A DNA stretch of 10,456 nt from DASRJG01 sp964647625 (GTDB taxonomy: Bacteria; Acidobacteriota; Polarisedimenticolia; Polarisedimenticolales; DASRJG01), in assembly GCA_964647625.1 (NCBI GenBank), contig CAZYHZ010000097.1, forward strand, positions 1-10,456, read 5' to 3'. Each line of letters opens with the position of its first letter. Position 1 is the stretch's first letter. Made by a program: the position numbers and the translations under genes. The notes beneath the pieces were generated by a model. It was not told where the DNA came from, did no database searches, and saw only the letters and a list, made by a program, of their open reading frames with translations. This document shows positions 5,717-10,456 of this stretch, piece by piece.

Positions 5717-7538
5717 GTTCGGTATCCTTCGTCGCAAAGCTCTGCATGGTGATGGTTCCCGCCGGGCAACGCCGCGCACAGAGTCCGCATCGGATGCACG
5801 TCTCCTCGTCCTTGAGGATGATCGAGCCGCGGCGCTCGCCGCCGGCGAGAATCGGAGCGAGCAGCCGCGCCCCCGGGGGCACCGAGCGAATCGTGGTCGC
5901 GACTTGTATCTGAATGCAGTTCTCGGGACAGACGTCCTGGCATCCGCCGCAGAGCAGGCATTCGGTGCCTTCGTCCGCGTCTTGCTCGAAGATCGTGTTG
6001 GTCCAGCAGTGCAGGCACCGGGTGGCTTCCCGCCGCGCGGCCGCCTCGCCGAAGCATTCCTCCACCTCGGCGATCCCGATGCGACGCGCGATCGGCCGGG
6101 TCGGAGGCCTCTGCCGCGGGATCGCCTCGTAGTCGAGCACGCGCCGGTAGCGCTCCTCGACGTCGATCTCGACGACCGGGTCCTCCTCGAGCAAGACGCG
6201 TCCACGAAGCTGCTCGTCGATCGAGCGGGCCGCCCGCTTGCCGTTCGCCACCGCGGTGATTGCGATCCTCGGCCCGAACGCGGCGTCGCCGCCGGCGTAG
6301 ATCCCGGGAGACGTCGTCGCCAGCGTCTCCGGATCGACGACGATGCGCCCTTGGCTGGTGGCGACGCCGTCGGACTCCCGAAGGAACGTCAGATCTCCGG
6401 TCTGGCCTATGGCGACGACGACCGTGTCCGCCGGCATGATCGCTTCCGATCCGTCCACGAACAGGGGTGCAAAGCGGCCGTTTTCGTCGAAGACGCGCGA
6501 CACGGCGAGAAACTCCACGCCGACGACGCTTCCCCGCTCCCCGACGAGCCGCTTCGGCCCGACCCGGTGCCGGAAGACGATGCCCTCGTTCCGCGCTTCC
6601 TCGATCTCGTCGCGAGAGGCCGGCATCTCGCTCTCCGACTCGAGGCAGCACACGGTGACTTCCCGCGCTCCGAACCGGATGGCGCTGCGCGCGACGTCGA
6701 GCGCTTGCACGACGGAGAGGGTGCGCTGAAGATTCTCCTGCTCCCCGCCCCGGGCCGCGGTTCGCGCGACGTCGAGCGCGACGTTTCCCCCGCCGATGAC
6801 GATGATCCGGCTTCCCATCTCCACGCGGTAGCCGAGGTTGACGTTCAGCAAGTAGTCGACTCCCTTGAGCACGCCGTCCAGGTCCATGCCGTCGACCGCG
6901 AGGTCGCGGCCGCGCATCGCGCCCACCGCCACGAATACGGCCGAGAACCCCTGCTGCCGCAGGTCGGCGAGCGTGAAGTCGCGGCCCAGCCGCGAATCGA
7001 GACGCAGCTCGACGCCCAGGGAGAGGATCGCGTGCACCTCGAGCTGGATCAGCGCCCTCGGCAGCCGGTACTCGGGGACGCCCAGGCGCAGCATGCCGCC
7101 GGCGACCGAGGCCGCCTCGAAGATCGTCACCGGATAGCCGCGCAGCGCCAGGTCGTGCGCGCAGGCCAGGCCGGCCGGGCCGGAGCCGATCACGGCCACT
7201 CTCTCTGGGTGGCGATCCTTTCGCCGCCCGTAGATCTCGGACAGGACGGAGAAGTCCATCATGCTCTCGACGCCGAATCTCTCGGTCACGAACCTCTTGA
7301 GCGCGCGGATCGCGATCGGCGCGTCGAGCTCGCCCCGCCGGCAGACGGTCTCGCACGGAGCGGCGCAGATGCGGCCGCAGATCGAAGCGAGCGGATTCGG
7401 CCGGCGCGCGACCGCATAGGCCTCGCGGTACCTCCCTTCCGCGATCAGGGCGACGTACTTGCCCGCCTCCGTGTGCACAGGGCAAGCCCGCTTGCAGGGG
7501 AAGTTCCGCTCGAGCCATTCGCGGCTGGCTTCGGCCAC
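5703..7538 (-). CDS. GltD-like FAD/NAD(P) oxidoreductase with N- and C-terminal Fe-S domains
   Basis: 611 aa from a GTG 5 nt after the cupredoxin stop. Domains in order: (1) a GltD-type N-terminal Fe-S domain with C15, C19, C54, C58, C62 and C66; (2) an FAD-binding fold with GSGPAG (118-123) and GGMLRLGVPEYRLP (147-160); (3) an NAD(P)-binding fold with GGGNVA (249-254); (4) the FAD-closing GIYAGGDA (412-419); (5) a ferredoxin-like tail with C527, C530, C533, C537 and, after an insertion, C581, C584, C587, C591, enough for two [4Fe-4S] clusters, plus C508, C511 and C541. No signal peptide or membrane helix is seen, so it is cytoplasmic. Relatives move electrons between NAD(P)H, FAD and Fe-S partners (GltD of glutamate synthase, NfnB). 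No GltB partner is present. Its overlap with the Rieske gene suggests that it docks on the cytoplasmic side of the bc complex and couples it to NAD(P). That role is inferred. Confidence 0.9.
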   Translation of the reverse strand: MAEASREWLERNFPCKRACPVHTEAGKYVALIAEGRYREAYAVARRPNPLASICGRICAAPCETVCRRGELDAPIAIRALKRFVTERFGVESMMDFSVLSEIYGRRKDRHPERVAVIGSGPAGLACAHDLALRGYPVTIFEAASVAGGMLRLGVPEYRLPRALIQLEVHAILSLGVELRLDSRLGRDFTLADLRQQGFSAVFVAVGAMRGRDLAVDGMDLDGVLKGVDYLLNVNLGYRVEMGSRIIVIGGGNVALDVARTAARGGEQENLQRTLSVVQALDVARSAIRFGAREVTVCCLESESEMPASRDEIEEARNEGIVFRHRVGPKRLVGERGSVVGVEFLAVSRVFDENGRFAPLFVDGSEAIMPADTVVVAIGQTGDLTFLRESDGVATSQGRIVVDPETLATTSPGIYAGGDAAFGPRIAITAVANGKRAARSIDEQLRGRVLLEEDPVVEIDVEERYRRVLDYEAIPRQRPPTRPIARRIGIAEVEECFGEAAARREATRCLHCWTNTIFEQDADEGTECLLCGGCQDVCPENCIQIQVATTIRSVPPGARLLAPILAGGERRGSIILKDEETCIRCGLCARRCPAGTITMQSFATKDTEHVVP

Positions 7539-7543
7539 GGGAC

Positions 7544-8122
7544 CTACCTCGAGATCTCGAATCCGAGCTCGGTCGTTCCGGAGACCGTGACGGGCTTGGC
7601 AGCCGCCTTCAGCTTGGGGTGCCACACCTTAACGGTGTAGGAGCCGTCCGGCACGTCGGCGATCTTGAAGGAGCCGTCGGCCTTGGTCACCGCGTAGTAA
7701 GGCGTGGGAACCGCGACGACGAAGGCTTCCATCTCCGGGTGGACTTTGCACAGGAGCGTCGCGACGCAGTCCTTCTTGAACGTGTAGCTTCGCACCTGTC
7801 CTTTCGGCCAGGTCCCGAGATTGAACTTCTCCGCGCAGGCGTCGGGCGTGAACACGTTGTGCTGCACGGCATCGGAGTTGAGGAAATCCACCGTCGAGCC
7901 GACGAGCACCGGCAGGACGTGAGGAACGAACACGAGGTTCTCCTGGTTGACGCGCTGGTGCTCCTGGGAAGCGGGGAACGTCTTTCCGGAAATGGCGTCG
8001 ACGTACACGACCGCATCGGCGCTGTCCCGTGTCCCCTTGCAGGCGACCTTGCCGTGGATGTCCCCCGCCACCGCAGGGAGCGCCAGCGCCACGGCCAGGG
8101 TCGACGACAGAAGGATTCGCAT
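7544..8122 (-). CDS. Secreted cupredoxin-like protein with carboxypeptidase-regulatory-like C-terminal domain
   Basis: 192 aa. The signal peptide is residues 1 to about 19 (LALPAVAG). A plastocyanin-like domain follows, with FVPHVLPVLVGSTVDFLNSD (65-84), then H88 in VQHNVF, and LLCKVHPEM (123-131) supplying C125, H128 and M131. These four residues fit a type 1 copper site, and C-x2-H-x2-M is the amicyanin spacing rather than plastocyanin's C-x2-H-x4-M. Residues about 142-190 (GSFKIADVPDGSYTVKVWHP) form a beta-sandwich of the carboxypeptidase-regulatory type. The ATG at 8122 has GGAG 8 nt upstream, overlapping the stop of the porin gene (11-nt gap). As a soluble periplasmic blue-copper candidate between an outer-membrane cytochrome and a bc complex, it could shuttle electrons between them. 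Some relatives are labelled 'methylamine utilization protein', but no methylamine genes are here. Confidence 0.88.
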   Translation of the reverse strand: MRILLSSTLAVALALPAVAGDIHGKVACKGTRDSADAVVYVDAISGKTFPASQEHQRVNQENLVFVPHVLPVLVGSTVDFLNSDAVQHNVFTPDACAEKFNLGTWPKGQVRSYTFKKDCVATLLCKVHPEMEAFVVAVPTPYYAVTKADGSFKIADVPDGSYTVKVWHPKLKAAAKPVTVSGTTELGFEISR

Positions 8123-8133
8123 CGGAGTGTCTC

Positions 8134-9543
8134 CTAGAAGGCGAACCGCAGAACGGCCGCCGCGGTGTAGTTCTTGGTCTCGTGGAGATCGAGCTGGTAC
8201 TCGAGCATCAGCTTGATGTTCGCGACGATGAGGTAGGTGAAGTTGGCGTTGCCGAGGCGGATCGAAGCCGCGGTCGAATCGCCCGGCTTGACGTCCTCGT
8301 AACGGAGCGAGACCTGGAACGGAGGCCGGATGACGTAGTCGCCCTGGATGAACCACGAGTCGTAGGTCGGGTTCGGCCGGGTCTCCGCGAGCGTCGTGGC
8401 ATCGGTGACGGTCAGGTCGTCCTTGCCGTGGAGGTAGACCCCGAACAGATTGAGGTCGCGCCACAGCCACGAGACGTAGAGGCCGACCCGGTCGTAGCGG
8501 CGGTCGACGACGTTGAAGGGGTTGCCGAGGGGGTCGACCACGCCGAACGCGACGTCGTCCCCCGTCCCGTGGTAGCCGAGGATCCCGAGGCGGACGGAGT
8601 TCTCGCGCCAGTTCTCGGCCGGGAGGGTCTTCCCGGTCGTGTCGCCGTCGAGACCCATGCCGCCGAACTTGTAGTCGAACCTCGCATACCAGTCCTTGCC
8701 GCTGTGCGGATCGTTGCCGGTGCTGTGGGGGTTGGCGGCGGGATCGGTCGACACCTGCCCGAGGCCGTCGGTGACTCCGAGCGTGTAGAAGAAGCGATGT
8801 TTCGCGACGCCGTAGAACTCGATCCCCTTCACGTTCGCGGGAATCGAGATCCCGCCCCCTTCCTCCGCGGTGCCGGTCCCGCCTTGGACGCCGATCGGGT
8901 TGTACGTGAACATCGAGTCGATCCCGTTGTCCGTCATCAGCCACATTTCCTGGAACCCGTCGGCGAGGTCGGGAGCGAACATGCCGACCTTGAAGTTGAA
9001 CGCGTGCTCCGGACCGCCGACGGAATTCGCGGTGAAGTGGGCGCGCTCGATGCTCGCACCGGCTCCGTTCTCGAACGTGAGCTCGGCCAGGTACCCGAAC
9101 TTCTCGCCGAGCGTGCCTGCGGCGAACAGATTCACCTCCTGCGGGAACTGGAAGTCGTTCCGCGTGATCGTCCGACTGGTCCCGTCGGTTTCCGACGAGT
9201 AGACGTCGGCCATCTTGATGTTGACGGCGATCGGGACGTGCCCGGAAATCGTGCTCGGGTACACCATCGAGGGCCAAGTCTTCTTGTAGGCCTCCGAGCC
9301 GAGCGACAACGGGGTCTCCTTGACCTGCTCCTCGGTCTCCGCGGGCATGCGGTAGCCGTTGAGGCGGAATGCCTCGCCGAACGGATTCAACTTCGGGAAG
9401 ACGACGTGGCAGGTTTGACAGGACGTTTGGTACTTGCGAGCGAACGCCGGCACCGCGGAGGCCGGACGGATCGAGACGGCCAGGACGAGGAGCGCGGTCA
9501 CGGCGAGCGTCCAGCGGCGTGCGAGGGAGATGGTTGTGGGCAT
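8134..9543 (-). CDS. Cyc2-like outer-membrane monoheme cytochrome-porin fusion
   Basis: 469 aa. The signal peptide ends at ASA (28-30). The mature N-terminus reads VPAFARKYQTSCQTCHVVFP (31-50) and carries one heme motif, CQTCH (42-46), then KLNPFGEAFRLNGYRM (51-66). About 400 residues follow with alternating polar and hydrophobic strands and turns rich in Asp, Gly and Asn, ending in AAAVLRFAF. A terminal Phe on a strand is the outer-membrane barrel signature. This plan (short heme segment fused to a barrel, 400-500 aa) is that of Cyc2, the outer-membrane Fe(II) oxidase of Acidithiobacillus and neutrophilic iron oxidisers. A wider family with the same FAR-x-C-x-x-C-H opening has no proven function, so iron oxidation is not established. 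The ATG at 9543 was chosen for AAGGAG 7 nt upstream; an in-frame start 20 codons earlier lacks this and would spoil the signal peptide. First gene of the operon. Confidence 0.82.
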   Translation of the reverse strand: MPTTISLARRWTLAVTALLVLAVSIRPASAVPAFARKYQTSCQTCHVVFPKLNPFGEAFRLNGYRMPAETEEQVKETPLSLGSEAYKKTWPSMVYPSTISGHVPIAVNIKMADVYSSETDGTSRTITRNDFQFPQEVNLFAAGTLGEKFGYLAELTFENGAGASIERAHFTANSVGGPEHAFNFKVGMFAPDLADGFQEMWLMTDNGIDSMFTYNPIGVQGGTGTAEEGGGISIPANVKGIEFYGVAKHRFFYTLGVTDGLGQVSTDPAANPHSTGNDPHSGKDWYARFDYKFGGMGLDGDTTGKTLPAENWRENSVRLGILGYHGTGDDVAFGVVDPLGNPFNVVDRRYDRVGLYVSWLWRDLNLFGVYLHGKDDLTVTDATTLAETRPNPTYDSWFIQGDYVIRPPFQVSLRYEDVKPGDSTAASIRLGNANFTYLIVANIKLMLEYQLDLHETKNYTAAAVLRFAF

Positions 9544-9550
9544 CGAGCGG

Positions 9551-9556
9551 CTCCTT
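9551..9556 (-). promoter_or_regulatory. Ribosome binding site of the cytochrome-porin gene
   Basis: AAGGAG on the minus strand, 7 nt before the ATG at 9543. It is the best Shine-Dalgarno match of the respiratory block and fixes the start of the first gene, which fits strong initiation at the operon head and coupled translation further down. I found no convincing -10/-35 pair in the 114-nt spacer (9544-9657), so whether the operon has its own promoter or reads through from the regulator gene is open. Confidence 0.6.
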
Positions 9557-9657
9557 TTCGCTTGGTTCGGTCGATGCTCGGCCCCGGCGCCGGCGCACAC
9601 CATCCGGCAAACTCACCAATATGAATGGGGAGAACGCACCAGGAGCGGACGCGGGAG

Positions 9658-10335
9658 CTAGAGGAGGTGCTTCTGGAAGACGAAGGCGACGGCCTCCGCC
9701 TTGGAGTGGACCTCGAGCTTGTCGAGGATGTTCTGGATGTGGTTACGCGCGGTCAACGTCGAGATGTTCAGGCGCGCGGCGATCTCGGCGGTCGGGTTGC
9801 CGGCGGCCAGCATGCCGAGCACCTCGATCTCCCGCCCGGTCAGCTTGCGCGCGCGGACATCCTCCGAGCCGCGCACGATCTGGAGCGTCGGTCGCGGGGG
9901 AGCCGTCTCCGCCAGTTCGGCAGCGGCCGCTGCGCTCGTCTGTCTCGCGGACGGGTGCATGACGTGGACGAGAAAGAACATGTCCGGGGACTGGGCCACG
10001 AGATGCAGCACGCTCACGTCGACGCAGACGGGACGGTCTCCTTTGGCGACCAGCCGTAGCTCAAAATTCCTGACGGTCTGGTTCCGCAGCGCGAGCTGCG
10101 TGATGGGGCAGCTCTCCGTGCAATAGCGATTGCCGTGAGTGTCGCAGCCCAGCAGCAGGCCGGCGCACGATGTCCCCACGGCCTCGTCGGCCGTGAAGCC
10201 GAGGAGCCTCTCGGCACTCTCGTTCCACGCGACGATTCTGTTTCGGCGGTCGGTGACGAAGGTGGGATCGGGAGATCGGGACAATCCGTCGAGCATCGGA
10301 CGGATCGAGGCGGGCAATGTTTCGGGAGCACCCAA
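9658..10335 (-). CDS. PAS-domain LuxR-family transcriptional regulator
   Basis: 225 aa. An N-terminal PAS domain (about 20-125; TDRRNRIVAWNESAERLLGF at 28-47 is its typical core) is joined by an Ala/Pro-rich linker (about 129-150) to a LuxR/FixJ DNA-binding domain (165-220: LTGREIEVLGMLAAGNPTAE, then the recognition region STLTARNHIQNILDKL). There is no receiver domain or phosphoacceptor Asp. Four cysteines are clustered in the PAS domain (C57, C64, C72, C76, the last in CPI), a pattern suited to redox or metal sensing. The start is a TTG at 10335 with GGAG 6 nt upstream; an ATG at 10296 is possible but lacks a ribosome site and removes only the first 13 residues. It lies 114 nt upstream of the cytochrome-porin gene on the same strand, so it is a candidate regulator of the operon. 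The domain call is firm; target and signal are inferred. Confidence 0.88.
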   Translation of the reverse strand: MGAPETLPASIRPMLDGLSRSPDPTFVTDRRNRIVAWNESAERLLGFTADEAVGTSCAGLLLGCDTHGNRYCTESCPITQLALRNQTVRNFELRLVAKGDRPVCVDVSVLHLVAQSPDMFFLVHVMHPSARQTSAAAAAELAETAPPRPTLQIVRGSEDVRARKLTGREIEVLGMLAAGNPTAEIAARLNISTLTARNHIQNILDKLEVHSKAEAVAFVFQKHLL

Positions 10336-10456
10336 GGGAGACTCCGCGGTGACTGCCGGGCGAGGCTAACATCCTCCGCGGGTGGAGGCAAATCTTTCGG
10401 CCGATCTATGATGTCGTGGTGCGGCCGGAGACCCACTTCACAAAGTGCGACGGGAT

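Noticed and set aside
5703..7538. Glutamate synthase small subunit (gltD)
   Set aside because: No GltB gene is adjacent, the protein carries an added ferredoxin tail, and it is embedded between electron-transport genes.
5499..7640. Long plus-strand open frame opposite the Rieske and flavoprotein genes
   Set aside because: Low-complexity Arg/Asp/Ala composition with no domain. The minus strand holds clear FAD, NAD(P) and Fe-S motifs.
7544..8122. Methylamine-utilization role for the cupredoxin
   Set aside because: That label follows some database relatives only. No methylamine dehydrogenase or related genes are in the window.
9584..9593. 10-bp palindrome CCGGCGCCGG in the leader of the porin-cytochrome gene as an operator
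   Set aside because: Made only of C and G in GC-rich DNA, so likely by chance. It does not resemble a known LuxR-type site.
8029..9624. Long plus-strand open frame opposite the porin-cytochrome gene
   Set aside because: No signal, domain or ribosome site. The minus strand encodes a signal peptide, a heme motif and a barrel ending.
10373..10388. Weak hairpin CCTCC...GGAGG upstream of the regulator gene
   Set aside because: A 5-bp stem with a 6-nt loop in GC-rich DNA, with no U tract or link to a start codon.

Overview
The window is GC-rich bacterial DNA with almost no non-coding space. Every gene I can support lies on the minus strand, so the transcript reads from high to low coordinates. 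The organism looks like a respiratory diderm. It has an outer-membrane barrel ending in Phe, many periplasmic c-type hemes, a Tat-exported Rieske protein, and the first 18 codons of a Ser/Thr kinase whose N-terminus (MSLAPGTRLGSYEIVGHL) matches a form I associate with Acidobacteriota. The phylum is an inference.

Layout in transcription order. 10336-10456: leader with no clear gene. 10335-9658: PAS-LuxR regulator. 9657-9544: 114-nt spacer. Then eight tightly packed genes: a Cyc2-like fused monoheme cytochrome-porin (9543-8134); a secreted cupredoxin with a carboxypeptidase-regulatory-like tail (8122-7544); a GltD-like FAD/NAD(P) oxidoreductase with extra ferredoxin clusters (7538-5703); a Rieske protein (5716-5246); a b6-type cytochrome b (5249-4479); a subunit-IV-like cytochrome b C-terminal half (4482-3772); an octaheme c cytochrome (3761-1749); and a monoheme lipoprotein cytochrome c (1752-1336). 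Junctions within this block are overlaps of 4 or 14 nt, or gaps of 5 to 11 nt, so I read it as one operon. After a 77-nt gap come a winged-helix HTH_42 protein (1258-59), whose ribosome binding site lies in a perfect hairpin, and the start of the kinase (54-1, cut by the window edge).

Proposed working. The Rieske protein, split cytochrome b and c cytochromes form an alternative quinol:cytochrome c oxidoreductase of b6-like architecture. It appears tuned to a low-potential quinol (Rieske Tyr replaced by Phe, PEWY replaced by APWY) and has nine c-type hemes in place of cytochrome c1 or f. The flavin/Fe-S protein encoded inside the cluster has no export signal and should sit on the cytoplasmic face, linking the complex to NAD(P)H. 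Comparable NAD(P)-oxidoreductase genes have been described in bc-complex operons of anammox planctomycetes. The porin-cytochrome and cupredoxin at the head of the operon suggest electron entry from, or exit to, the outside of the cell. Together they look like a complete route from an extracellular redox partner through periplasm and quinone pool to pyridine nucleotide. The direction of flow and the external partner cannot be read from the sequence.

I saw no tRNA, rRNA, CRISPR array, insertion sequence or clear rho-independent terminator. No gene-free stretch exceeds 121 nt.
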